Below, piece by piece: positions 29,175 to 37,598 of a stretch of DNA of 58,517 nt. The DNA is from Gammaproteobacteria bacterium (GTDB taxonomy: Bacteria > Pseudomonadota > Gammaproteobacteria > Burkholderiales > Sulfuricellaceae). Position 1 is the first letter of the stretch; each line of letters opens with the position of its first letter. A program made the translations under genes and the position numbers. The DNA lies in NCBI GenBank assembly GCA_018823025.1, contig JAHJJI010000021.1:1-58517 (forward strand), written 5' to 3'. The notes beneath the pieces are model-generated. The model saw nothing but the letters and a program-made list of their open reading frames with translations, did no database searches and was not told the origin of the DNA.

Positions 29175-29846
29175 ATGACATCCCCTATCGGCATACTCGG
29201 CGGCACGTTCGACCCCCTGCATTTTGGCCATCTGCGGCTGGCGCAGGAGCTGGCGGAAGGATTGGCTCTGAGCGCGGTCCGCTTCATTCCGGCGGGGCTG
29301 CCGCCGCATCGCGCCCAGCCCTTTGCCTCGCCGCAACAACGGCTGGAAATGGCGCGTCTGGGCATTGCAGGTAACCCGTTATTCTCGCTCGACGAGCGGG
29401 AAGTCTTTAAGCCGACGCCCAGCTACACGGTGGAAACCCTGCTGGAGTTACGCCGGGAGTTAGGCGCGATGCAGCCGCTGTGCCTGTTCATGGGCGCGGA
29501 CGCTTTTCTCGGCCTGGCTGCCTGGCATCGCTGGCGCGAACTGTTCGATCTGGCCCATATCGTGGTGGCGCAGCGTCCAGGTGTGGACGGCATAACCCGG
29601 GCCGCCGCAACCTTGCCATCCGAGTTGCTGGATGAACTCAACCGGCGCTTGACCCATGAGCCGGAAGCCTTGCGTGATGAGCCCTCCGGCGCGATTTTAG
29701 TTCATCCGGTCACGGCGCTCGATATTTCCGCCACACAAATTCGCAGCGAGCTCACCGCCGGACGCAGTCCGCGTTATTTGCTCCCCGACGCGGTTCTCGA
29801 TTATATTCAGATAAACGGACTTTATAAGGACATCAATGGAACCTGA
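29175..29846 (+). CDS. nadD: Nicotinate-nucleotide adenylyltransferase
   Basis: NadD adenylates nicotinate mononucleotide to deamido-NAD. The 223-residue protein has the nucleotidyltransferase motif GILGGTFDPLHFGHLRLAQ near the N-terminus and the second motif ISATQIRSEL near the C-terminus (family ISSTxIR). I use the ATG at 29175, right at the family start; upstream codons are inside the repeat. Its 3' end overlaps rsfS by 11 nt. Confidence 0.95.
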   Translation: MTSPIGILGGTFDPLHFGHLRLAQELAEGLALSAVRFIPAGLPPHRAQPFASPQQRLEMARLGIAGNPLFSLDEREVFKPTPSYTVETLLELRRELGAMQPLCLFMGADAFLGLAAWHRWRELFDLAHIVVAQRPGVDGITRAAATLPSELLDELNRRLTHEPEALRDEPSGAILVHPVTALDISATQIRSELTAGRSPRYLLPDAVLDYIQINGLYKDINGT

Positions 29847-30204
29847 AGCGATGAAACAAGCGGTAATTTCCGCGCTGGAAGACATCAAGGCGCGCGATAT
29901 CGTGGTAATGGATGTACGCAAGCTCACTAGCATGACCGATTTCATGATCGTAGCCAGCGCCGATTCCAACCGTCAGACCCGGGCCCTGGCCGATAACGTT
30001 CAGAAAAAGCTCAAGGAAGCTGGCGCGCATGTGCAGGGCGTGGAGGGTGAGGGAACCGGCGAGTGGGTGCTGGTGGATCTGGGGTCGGTGATCGTTCACA
30101 TCATGCAGCCCACAATACGGGAGTATTACAATCTAGAGCAATTGTGGGGTGGGCCGCCGATGAGCAAGAAACCGAAATTGGCGGAACCCACAGCTCATCC
30201 GTGA
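29836..30204 (+). CDS. rsfS: Ribosome silencing factor RsfS
   Basis: RsfS binds ribosomal protein L14 on the 50S subunit and blocks subunit joining in starvation. The 122-residue protein has the family core [21 protein letters not shown] and [18 protein letters not shown], followed by [11 protein letters not shown]. It overlaps nadD and its stop overlaps the rlmH GTG start (GTGA), in the highly conserved nadD-rsfS-rlmH order. Confidence 0.96.
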   Translation: MEPEAMKQAVISALEDIKARDIVVMDVRKLTSMTDFMIVASADSNRQTRALADNVQKKLKEAGAHVQGVEGEGTGEWVLVDLGSVIVHIMQPTIREYYNLEQLWGGPPMSKKPKLAEPTAHP

Positions 30205-30671
30205 AACTGTTGATCATGGCGGTTGGCCACAAGATGCCCGCCTGGGTGAATGAAGGTTTCGGGGAGTACACCAAGCGCATGCCGCGCGAGGCCCGTATCG
30301 AACTGGCCGAGATCAAACCGGAAAAGCGGGCTGGGGGAAAAACCCGGGAACAGGTTCACGAGGCAGAGCGGAGCCGCATCGAGGCTGCCCTGCCTGCCGA
30401 TTGCGTGCGAGTCGTGCTGGATGAGCATGGCAAGGACTGGAGCACCCTGGAGCTTGCCGATGAGTTGAAAGACTGGATGCGTGGCGGGCGCGACGTGGCT
30501 TTAGTCATCGGAGGTGCGGATGGTTTGCATCCGGAGTTGAAGCGCCAAGCCAGCCGGCTCTGGTCCCTGTCCTGCTTGACTCTGCCCCATGGTCTGGTAC
30601 GGGTGGTTCTGGCAGAACAGCTGTATCGCGCCGTGACCGTAATCCAGAATCACCCCTATCATCGGGAGTAA
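30201..30671 (+). CDS. rlmH: 23S rRNA (pseudouridine1915-N3)-methyltransferase
   Basis: RlmH methylates pseudouridine 1915 of 23S rRNA in complete 70S ribosomes. The 156-residue SPOUT protein starts at GTG 30201 ([16 protein letters not shown]), four bases inside rsfS. The SAM-binding knot region is present as [15 protein letters not shown] and the C-terminal signature as [17 protein letters not shown]. Its TAA stop is followed immediately by the TTG start of the maf gene. Confidence 0.96.
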   Translation: MKLLIMAVGHKMPAWVNEGFGEYTKRMPREARIELAEIKPEKRAGGKTREQVHEAERSRIEAALPADCVRVVLDEHGKDWSTLELADELKDWMRGGRDVALVIGGADGLHPELKRQASRLWSLSCLTLPHGLVRVVLAEQLYRAVTVIQNHPYHRE

Positions 30672-30675
30672 TGGT

Positions 30676-31293
30676 TTGATTTTAGACAAAAAAATATACT
30701 TGGCATCGCGTTCGCCACGTCGGCGAGAGTTGCTCGCGCAAATCGGCGTCGGTTTCGAATTGTTGCTGCTTCGGGATGACCCGTCGCGTGGCAACGATTT
30801 GGACGAGAGCCCCTTGCCCGGCGAGAACCCGCATGATTACGTGCTGCGGGTCAGCCACGCCAAGGCCGAGGCCGGCTGGCAGCGCGTGCAGCAGCGCAGG
30901 CTGCCGCATTTTCCCGTGCTGGCGGCAGATACTGCGGTGGTGTTGAACGACAGGATCATGGGCAAACCCGCGAACCGGGACGAGGCTATGGAGATGCTGC
31001 TGGCGTTGTCGGGGAAAAGACATGAAGTACTCACTGCCGTGGCGGTGGCGAATGCGGGGAGAATTGAGCAAAAGCTGTCAGCTACTATCGTACAATTCGG
31101 CAAGCTGACCGATCATGCGGTTCGTCGTTATGCCATGACCGGCGAATCGCTAGACAAGGCTGGTGCTTACGCGATTCAGGGGCATGCGGCGGCATTCATC
31201 GAGAAAATCGAGGGCAGTTACTCCGGCGTGATGGGGCTGCCGCTATACGAAACGACAGAGTTGCTGGCAGGGTTCGGCATTGAAGTTTTGTAA
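30676..31293 (+). CDS. maf: Maf/YhdE-type nucleotide pyrophosphatase
   Basis: Maf proteins hydrolyse dTTP, UTP or modified nucleotides to monophosphates, cleaning the nucleotide pool. The 205-residue protein has LASRSPRRRELLAQIG near residues 9-24, the catalytic acid in VLAADTAVV (about 74-82), and DKAGAYAIQGHAA near 158-170. The start is a TTG at 30676, preceded by GGGAG at 30664-30668. An ATG at 30671 is out of frame and hits TGA after two codons. The gene follows rlmH by four bases. Confidence 0.92.
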   Translation: MILDKKIYLASRSPRRRELLAQIGVGFELLLLRDDPSRGNDLDESPLPGENPHDYVLRVSHAKAEAGWQRVQQRRLPHFPVLAADTAVVLNDRIMGKPANRDEAMEMLLALSGKRHEVLTAVAVANAGRIEQKLSATIVQFGKLTDHAVRRYAMTGESLDKAGAYAIQGHAAAFIEKIEGSYSGVMGLPLYETTELLAGFGIEVL

Positions 31294-31445
31294 ATCTGAA
31301 AGTAGCACAGTACAAATGGCGGAGGTCGGGGAAGAACCAGGGTAAGCAGGGATGGGCGGCTTTATCGACCAACTCGCAAAGGCGATAAACTTACGCCGAA
31401 TGTCCCTCCTGGTGAGCGTGCAATGGCGTGAACTTTTCTGAATTC

Positions 31446-31464
31446 CTCCGCACCCTCTGCGGTT
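31446..31464. repeat. Half copy of the CTCTGCGG-type repeat
   Basis: CTCCGCACCCTCTGCGGTT resembles one arm of the repeat at 40641-40719. It lies in the maf-rng gap, just upstream of the rng start codon. No partner arm was found. Confidence 0.4.
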
Positions 31465-31488
31465 CCATGGGTTTTTCCAAGAAAAAAT

Positions 31489-32940
31489 ATGAGTGAAGAA
31501 ATTTTAATCAATGTCACCCCGCAGGAAACCCGGGTGGCAGTCATGCAACAGGGTGTGGTGCAGGAAATCCATATCGAGCGCATGAGCAGTCGCGGTCTTG
31601 TCGGCAATATCTATGTCGGCCGGGTGTGCCGAGTGTTGCCGGGGATGCAGTCCGCATTCGTCGAAATCGGCCTGGATCGCGCCGCTTTCCTGCATGTGGC
31701 GGACATCTGGCAGGAGCGCCAGGATGTGGAAACCCGGCTGATCGAGAGGATATTGCACGAGGGGCAGACCCTGCTGGTGCAAGTGATCAAGGATCCCATC
31801 AGCACCAAGGGCGCACGGCTTTCCACCCAGATCAGCATCGCCGGACGCTTCCTGGTTTTTTTGCCGCAGGAGACGCACATCGGCATCTCCCAGCGCATCG
31901 AGGACGAAGCCGAGCGCGAACTGCTGCGCGAAAAGTTGCAGCATCTATTGCAACCCGACGCAGGAGGTGGTTTCATCATCCGCACTATGGCGGAAGCGGC
32001 CTCCGGCAGCGAGCTTGAAGCCGATGTCGAGTACCTGCGCAAGCAGTGGCGCGACATCAACGACAAAGCCAAAAGCGCCAAGCCGACCACTATGCTTTAC
32101 CATGACCTGAATCTTTCTCTGCGGGTGCTACGCGATTTCGTCAACGAAGAAACCATCCGAATTCGGGTGGATTCGCGTGAGACCTTCCAGAAAATGCAGG
32201 GTTTCGCCCTCGAGTACACCAGTAACGTCGTCGGCCTGCTCGAACATTATGCCGGCGAGCGACCGCTGTTCGATCTGCATGGCGTGGAAAACGAGATCGA
32301 GAAGGCGCTGGCGCGGCGCGTCGACCTGAAGTCGGGCGGCTACCTGATTATCGACCAGACCGAGGCGCTGACCACGGTGGACGTGAACACCGGCGGCTTC
32401 GTTGGCGGACGTAATTTCGACGACACTATTTTCAAAACCAACCTCGAAGCAGCTCAGGCGATCGCCCGGCAGTTGCGGCTGAGAAACCTCGGCGGCATCA
32501 TCATCGTGGATTTTATCGATATGGACAACGAGGAGCACAAGACCGCCGTCCTTGCCGAGTTCAAGAAGACGTTGGCGAAAGACCGTACGCGCATGACAGT
32601 AAACGGTTTCTCCGCGCTTGGCTTGGTGGAGATGACGCGCAAGCGCACCCGCGAGAGCCTGGCCCACATCCTGTGCGAGCCCTGCTCCACCTGTCAGGGG
32701 CGAGGTGTTCTGAAGACGGCGCAGACAGTGTGCTACGACATTCTGCGCGAGCTGGTGCGTGAGGCGCGCCAGTTCAGTTCGCGCGAGTTTCGCATACTCG
32801 CTTCCCAGCAGGTGATCGACTTGTTTCTCGATGAGGAATCACAAAGCCTGGCGCAGTTGGGAGATTTTATTGGCAAGCCGATTTATCTTCAGGTGGAAAG
32901 TCAGTACAGCCAAGAGCAGTACGATATTGTATTGATGTAG
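31489..32940 (+). CDS. rng: Ribonuclease G
   Basis: RNase G is the short paralogue of RNase E and processes the 5' end of 16S rRNA and some mRNAs. The 483-residue protein lacks the long disordered tail of RNase E. It has the S1-like RNA-binding domain (GNIYVGRVCRVLPGMQSAFV), the DNase I-like catalytic core with VDVNTGGFVG and IIVDFIDMDN (metal-binding aspartates), and the zinc-link CEPCSTCQGRG. It ends the leuS-to-rng run; a short spacer of about 195 bp with a repeat remnant separates it from maf. Confidence 0.95.
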   Translation: MSEEILINVTPQETRVAVMQQGVVQEIHIERMSSRGLVGNIYVGRVCRVLPGMQSAFVEIGLDRAAFLHVADIWQERQDVETRLIERILHEGQTLLVQVIKDPISTKGARLSTQISIAGRFLVFLPQETHIGISQRIEDEAERELLREKLQHLLQPDAGGGFIIRTMAEAASGSELEADVEYLRKQWRDINDKAKSAKPTTMLYHDLNLSLRVLRDFVNEETIRIRVDSRETFQKMQGFALEYTSNVVGLLEHYAGERPLFDLHGVENEIEKALARRVDLKSGGYLIIDQTEALTTVDVNTGGFVGGRNFDDTIFKTNLEAAQAIARQLRLRNLGGIIIVDFIDMDNEEHKTAVLAEFKKTLAKDRTRMTVNGFSALGLVEMTRKRTRESLAHILCEPCSTCQGRGVLKTAQTVCYDILRELVREARQFSSREFRILASQQVIDLFLDEESQSLAQLGDFIGKPIYLQVESQYSQEQYDIVLM

Positions 32941-33053
32941 GGGAACCCCCCTTCCACCTTGCCAGATGAATATCTGATAGTAACTGACGCCCATCAATCT
33001 GTGCTGCCAAAATTAAAGTTTGTTAATTCTGCTGAAATTCCCTCGATTCTTTA
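32941..33053. other. Start of the 350-bp gap between rng and the DUF1631 gene
   Basis: No gene or clear terminator was found in the first 113 bases after rng. The rest of the gap (33054-33291) holds a promoter, a c-di-GMP riboswitch, a candidate terminator and the leader with a ribosome-binding site, listed separately. Confidence 0.5.
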
Positions 33054-33082
33054 TTGCAAAACGCTGTTCTGTCTGATATTTT
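33054..33082 (+). promoter_or_regulatory. Candidate sigma-70 promoter for the riboswitch-DUF1631 transcript
   Basis: TTGCAA (33054-33059), a 17-bp spacer and TATTTT (33077-33082) make a reasonable -35/-10 pair. It would start transcription at about 33089, directly before the riboswitch. Confidence 0.5.
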
Positions 33083-33091
33083 TATAGTAAC

Positions 33092-33175
33092 CAAAAAAGG
33101 TAAACCCATCGAAAGGTGGGGGCGCAAAGTTTCCGGTCTAAGGGGCGAAAGCTCTACGATAGCGGGATTGCTGGG
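33092..33175 (+). promoter_or_regulatory. Cyclic di-GMP class I (GEMM-I) riboswitch aptamer
   Basis: The sequence follows the GEMM-I consensus block by block: GGTAAACC, stem CCCATC-GAAA-GGTGGG, the strongly conserved GGCGCAAAG, then CCGGTCTA, a second stem GGGGC-GAAA-GCTCT, and TACGATAGCGGGATTGC at the end. The GAAA tetraloop of the first stem and the receptor-type CTAAG...CTACGA of the second stem are both present, as needed for the tertiary docking that forms the ligand pocket. The AGGTAA segment near the 5' end can pair with TTGCT at the 3' end. It sits on the leader of the DUF1631 gene, 117 bases ahead of its start codon. Confidence 0.93.
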
Positions 33176-33182
33176 TGAGCCA

Positions 33183-33220
33183 GACTGGCGCTTTCTGTCA
33201 GCCAGTCGTCGTTTCTTTTC
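33183..33220 (+). terminator. Candidate expression-platform terminator of the c-di-GMP riboswitch
   Basis: Perfect 7-bp arms GACTGGC (33183-33189) and GCCAGTC (33201-33207) are followed by GTCGTTTCTTTTC, an imperfect T-run. CTGG at 33171-33174, overlapping the aptamer's 3' end, can pair with CCAG at 33180-33183, whose last base belongs to the terminator stem, so ligand binding could shift which hairpin forms. Whether c-di-GMP turns the gene on or off cannot be read from sequence. Confidence 0.5.
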
Positions 33221-33291
33221 GCCTGCATTCTCTATTCCCTGGACCTGTTTTTCGGCACAACCGCTGCGCTCCGCTAACCAGGAGAACCATT

Positions 33292-35655
33292 ATGAGCACT
33301 AGCTCGAACAAAAATGTCGTGGATATGAGCAAGTTCGATAAGCTTCGTGCCGTTTCGGGAGCCTCCGGCGTGCCTCTGCTAAACGATTGCCGAGACATGG
33401 CCGCCTCACAGTTGGCGCAATTTGCTGCTGCCATGCTGGACAAGGCGGTGAACGAGTTGTTCGAGCAGGCCGAAAAATCCCTCGGCGGTGAAATGCGCAA
33501 TCTCTACATGGATGGGATGTCGCTCGCGCGCGACGAAAAAGAAGCCATTACAACCGGGTTCAAGCGGCAATTTGTCCAAGGTTTCAACAAGCACATCAGG
33601 AAAGGAAAATACGCACAGCCCTCCAGCGCATCATCATTCAACCTCGCCGAGATGGAGCTTAGCCTGATCGACCTGGATGCACTGGAAGAATCCCTGGCCT
33701 TGGCCAATATTACAAATAACATTCATGGTACTTGTGCTGAGGAACTGTTCGGTATCGAAAAACGTCTGGGCACGCTGTTGCATGTGCATGAGCTGGATTC
33801 CGCCGACAACCCGATTGGCCCGGAAGCAATCGGTACAGGCTTCATGGAGGCGCTCAAGGAACTGGACGGCAGCGTAAAAGTAAAGCTGTTGCTAGTCATG
33901 ATGTTCAACAAGTACATGCCGGATCAGATCAAAAATATGTACCAGGACATCAACCAGCATTTGGTGGAAAAGGGCGTGCTGCCCAAAATTCGGGTTGGCA
34001 TGAAAAAGCACGGTGGTTCTGCTGCCCGCCAGCCTGAATTCCACGCCGCTGGTGCAACGGGTTCCGAGCCAACAGCGAATGGGCCGGATTTATTTGCAAC
34101 CTTGCAACAGCTCGTCTCCCTTGGCAATTCGGGTATGGCGGGAATGGGCGTACCACAACAAGCCGGTCAGCCTGGAGCCATCGGAGGTGCAATGGCTTCG
34201 GGCGGCGCTGCTGTACAAAGCGCAGGAGTCATGAGTACGTTGACCAAGTTGCAACAGGGTCAGTTTGAAGGGGTATTGGGTGAGGGTGTCATGCTCGATC
34301 CTGCACTGCTGGCTAATGGCCGTACGAATGTTCTACGTGAAATAAAATCAAGCGGCATGGCCAGCGTCATGGGGCACGTCGACGCTATGACGCTGGATAT
34401 TGTCGCCATGCTGTTCGACTATATTCTGGATGACCGTAATATTCCGGATGCCATGAAGGCGTTAATCGGCAGGCTGCAAATACCAGTTCTTAAAGTGGCC
34501 ATGCTGGATAAAACGTTTTTCTCAAAAAAAGCACATCCAGCCCGCAAGTTCCTCGATACGCTGGCCAATGCTGCGATTGGCTGGAATGAGGAAGAAGGCC
34601 ATCAGGGAGGTTTGTACAAGAAGGTGGATCATCTGGTACAGCGCATCCTGAACGAGTTTGAAGATAAGGTCGGTGTATTCGCCGATATGCAGGAAGAACT
34701 GGAAAGCTATCTTGCCGCGGAGAAAGAGCGTGCTGACGAACTGACTGGGCGCAGCGCCCAGGTAGTGCAGACCCGTGAGCAGGAAGAGATCGCCAGGATT
34801 ATGGCGCACGACGAAGTGAAACGTCGCATCGAATCGCGCAAGCTGCCGCAGCTTATTCGTGAATTCCTGTCCCACCAGTGGGAGTCCGTGCTCAGCTTAA
34901 CCTATCAGAAATCTGGCGAAGACAGCCAGGCATGGAACGAAGTGCTGGAAACAATGGATCAACTGATATGGAGCGTGGTCGCCAAGGAAGTATCGGATGA
35001 CCGCAAAAAGCTGGTTGGCCTGCTGCCGAATTTGCTGAAACGCTTACAGCAGGGTATGGCCGCTATTGATGTGACTGGTGACGAACGCGACCAATTCTTC
35101 GCCAAGCTCATCCGCTGTCATGCGGATGCGGTGAAATCCGGCCTGCACGCTGAAGATGAAGAAGCCTGGCAAGACACGGACATAGAAAGTCTTGCGGAAG
35201 AGACAGAGGGCATGGTCGAAGCGCCGACGGATTTTGAAGAAATCACCCCGTCGCCTGAAGCCCCTGCACCGGATATGGCGCTCATTCAGCAGATTTCTGA
35301 GGAACCTGCTCCTGTGGACTTTGATCTGGAGGAAGTGCCAATCAGCGATGTACCGTGGCAGGCAAATGAACTTCAAAATGATGACTCTGGAGCGTTAGTG
35401 GCAAAACTCAAGCGCGGTACCTGGATTGAGTTCGTCCAGGCGGATGGCACTGCCTCGCGCAGCAAGCTGGCGTGGGTGAGTCCACTCAAGGGTCTGTACC
35501 TGTTTACCAACCGTCTTGGCTCAAGAGCGCTTTCGATTACGCCTTCCCGCCTCACGGAGAAATTCCGCAGCGGGCAGGCACAAATCATCAACGATGAAGC
35601 ATTGATCGACCGTGCAGTCAGCGACATGATGGGACGTCTCCAGCAAGTGGCCTGA
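33292..35655 (+). CDS. DUF1631 family protein under c-di-GMP riboswitch control
   Basis: The 787-residue cytoplasmic protein belongs to DUF1631, a betaproteobacterial/gammaproteobacterial family often mislabelled thymidine phosphorylase; no enzyme motif was found. It starts at ATG 33292 behind a good AGGAG (33279-33284). It is largely helical, with a low-complexity Gly/Ala/Gln-rich linker near residues 245-315, a charged coiled stretch (DMQEELESYLAAEKERADEL, about 464-483) and a C-terminal beta-rich block, LKRGTWIEFVQADGTASRSK followed by WVSPLKGLYLFTNR. That last block is PilZ-like in style, but I see no RxxxR motif. Regulated by the upstream riboswitch, it is probably an output of c-di-GMP signalling. 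The EAL-HDOD gene follows after 95 bases. Confidence 0.85.
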   Translation: MSTSSNKNVVDMSKFDKLRAVSGASGVPLLNDCRDMAASQLAQFAAAMLDKAVNELFEQAEKSLGGEMRNLYMDGMSLARDEKEAITTGFKRQFVQGFNKHIRKGKYAQPSSASSFNLAEMELSLIDLDALEESLALANITNNIHGTCAEELFGIEKRLGTLLHVHELDSADNPIGPEAIGTGFMEALKELDGSVKVKLLLVMMFNKYMPDQIKNMYQDINQHLVEKGVLPKIRVGMKKHGGSAARQPEFHAAGATGSEPTANGPDLFATLQQLVSLGNSGMAGMGVPQQAGQPGAIGGAMASGGAAVQSAGVMSTLTKLQQGQFEGVLGEGVMLDPALLANGRTNVLREIKSSGMASVMGHVDAMTLDIVAMLFDYILDDRNIPDAMKALIGRLQIPVLKVAMLDKTFFSKKAHPARKFLDTLANAAIGWNEEEGHQGGLYKKVDHLVQRILNEFEDKVGVFADMQEELESYLAAEKERADELTGRSAQVVQTREQEEIARIMAHDEVKRRIESRKLPQLIREFLSHQWESVLSLTYQKSGEDSQAWNEVLETMDQLIWSVVAKEVSDDRKKLVGLLPNLLKRLQQGMAAIDVTGDERDQFFAKLIRCHADAVKSGLHAEDEEAWQDTDIESLAEETEGMVEAPTDFEEITPSPEAPAPDMALIQQISEEPAPVDFDLEEVPISDVPWQANELQNDDSGALVAKLKRGTWIEFVQADGTASRSKLAWVSPLKGLYLFTNRLGSRALSITPSRLTEKFRSGQAQIINDEALIDRAVSDMMGRLQQVA

Positions 35656-35750
35656 TTTGGCCGTGGAAAACCTTTCCCGCGAACATTTACAAAGCATGCG
35701 GGTTATTGCATGCTAGTGTCCTGTTGCCGGATGTTATGCGAAGAGCCCAT

Positions 35751-37094
35751 ATGCTAGAGAAATATCTCAGACTGATCACCGGTGGCCGCGATAAATCGTT
35801 CACCCCTCCCCCCGGTGGAATCGAAACCTTGCTGGATAACCCGGAACACGAGACCCGCGCAGGGGCAAAAGCCACGTTACAGCGCTTTCTCGGTCGCCAG
35901 CCGATCCTGGATGATGCATCCCGGATAGTCGGATACGAGCTGAAGATAAGAAGCGGTGTGTTGTCCCCGGAAGAGCTGACTGAAGGCGCACGACAACAGG
36001 CGCAGAATGAAATGCTGGTGATCGGCGTCATCGACCTCGCTTTCCAGAAGGCGTTGGGCGCCAAGCTGACCTTCATCAGTCTGTCTCCCGCCATGCTGGA
36101 CAACCCCCTGCTGAATGAGCTGCCGGCAAAAAATATCGTCGTCGCTATTTGCCCTGAGAAAACCGATATTCAAGAACTGGTTGAGCGATGTCGCGAACTC
36201 ACTGCCCGTGGCATCCAGATTGCACTGGAAGATTTCGAATACCGCCCTGAACTGAATCCGCTGCTAGAACTGTGCCGTTACGTCAGGATCAACACACGCC
36301 AATACGACGCCTTGCAACTGAGTGAGCAGGCTGTCGCGCTGCTTAAAATGCATGGTCCTACTCTGATTGCTACTCAAGTAGAAACGGAAGAAGCATTCGA
36401 GGCTTACCGTAAGCTTTCTTTCAACCTGTTTCAGGGTTACTACTTTACCTGCCTGCAACCCGCTGCGCCGCACCGCATGGACAGCAATCGCATTCGCGTA
36501 ATGGAACTGCTCAACCTGGTCATCAACCGTGCCGATATTCACGCGCTGGAAGAAAAGGTCAAACTGGATGCGGCCTTGACCTACCGTTTGCTGAATTACA
36601 TTAATTCACCGGCAAACGGCATGCAGAAACAAATCCAGTCGATTGGGCATGCCATCACGCTCATCGGCTACGACCAGTTGTACCGTTGGCTCACTCTGCT
36701 GATGTTTAGTAGCGGTAAAGCGGATGAACGCAGCCGCTCACTACTCAAAAATGCATTGGTGCGCGGGCGTTTTTGCGAGTCGCTCGGCAAAACCAGGCTG
36801 CGGCCAGCCGAACTCGGCGGCTTGTTTATCGTAGGCATTTTTTCGTTGCTGGATGCCTTGCTCAATATACCCATGGGGGATGCGCTCGCCCGCCTGAACC
36901 TGCCGAAACCGGTTGTCGACGCCCTGATCCGGCGCGAGGGTCTATATGCGCCATATCTGCAACTGGCCATTGCCTGCGAAAATTTCGATCAGGACACCAT
37001 TTCTCGCTATTCCACCGATTGCGGCCTTGATGCAGATGCGGTAAACGTGGCGCATGTGAACGCATTGATCTGGTCTGAGCAGATCGAAGTGTAG
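35751..37094 (+). CDS. Degenerate EAL domain-HDOD signalling protein (YuxH type)
   Basis: This 447-residue protein pairs an EAL domain (about residues 40-230) with a HDOD domain (about 235-440). The EAL part starts GRQPILDDASRIVGYELKIR but lacks the catalytic signature: the usual EAL is YELK, and the DDFGTG region reads LEDFEYRPELN. It is therefore probably not a phosphodiesterase; it may bind c-di-GMP or a partner. The HDOD part has ALTYRLLNYINSPANGMQ. The start is placed at the ATG at 35751, with GAAGAG upstream; ATG 35736 is possible. It lies 95 bases after the DUF1631 gene and could share its riboswitch-controlled transcript. Confidence 0.87.
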   Translation: MLEKYLRLITGGRDKSFTPPPGGIETLLDNPEHETRAGAKATLQRFLGRQPILDDASRIVGYELKIRSGVLSPEELTEGARQQAQNEMLVIGVIDLAFQKALGAKLTFISLSPAMLDNPLLNELPAKNIVVAICPEKTDIQELVERCRELTARGIQIALEDFEYRPELNPLLELCRYVRINTRQYDALQLSEQAVALLKMHGPTLIATQVETEEAFEAYRKLSFNLFQGYYFTCLQPAAPHRMDSNRIRVMELLNLVINRADIHALEEKVKLDAALTYRLLNYINSPANGMQKQIQSIGHAITLIGYDQLYRWLTLLMFSSGKADERSRSLLKNALVRGRFCESLGKTRLRPAELGGLFIVGIFSLLDALLNIPMGDALARLNLPKPVVDALIRREGLYAPYLQLAIACENFDQDTISRYSTDCGLDADAVNVAHVNALIWSEQIEV

Positions 37095-37184
37095 AAGCAA
37101 CTGCAGCAACCCAAAATTGCCGACGGTTTTTTTCGGGGAAATCGGGTGGTTGTATAAAGCTTGGCCCTGATGGCCTTCGACACA

Positions 37185-37598
37185 CTAATCTTTCCACGGA
37201 TTCACCACCACCAGCCCCGGAATCTCAAAATTTTTGTCGTTGCACGTGACTATCCGCAAGTCGTGATGCAGGGCGGTGGCCGTCAGCAGGCTATCGGTAG
37301 CGGGAAGGGGGCGAGATGTTTCGGACTGCAGGCGGCCCCACCGGTCGGCGACGGCGGCGTCCACGGGTAATAGATGATCGCCGAACCAGGCAGGCAAGTC
37401 GTTTTCCAGCCACACGCGCAGTTTTTCCCGGCGGTTTGCATCCGGCATCTTCTCCACTCTTTTGCGCAATTCCCCCAGAGTCAGGACGCTCAAGTACAGG
37501 GCAGAATCCGGTATGGTATTAAACCATTCCACCACTCGTGGATCGGGCTTGGTCCGGACGAGTTCGGAAATGACGCTGGTGTCGATGAGGTAGCTCAC
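37185..37598 (-). CDS. PIN-domain toxin of a type II toxin-antitoxin pair (VapC type)
   Basis: The 137-residue protein is a PIN-domain ribonuclease. The acidic metal-binding residues are Asp6 (YLIDTSVISE), Glu43 (LGELRK), Asp102 (ATDSLLTATA) and Asp121 (CNDKNF), so the active site looks intact. VapC-type toxins cut tRNA or rRNA and stop growth when the antitoxin is lost. Its start codon overlaps the stop of the antitoxin gene by 4 nt, as expected for translational coupling. Confidence 0.93.
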   Translation of the reverse strand: MSYLIDTSVISELVRTKPDPRVVEWFNTIPDSALYLSVLTLGELRKRVEKMPDANRREKLRVWLENDLPAWFGDHLLPVDAAVADRWGRLQSETSRPLPATDSLLTATALHHDLRIVTCNDKNFEIPGLVVVNPWKD

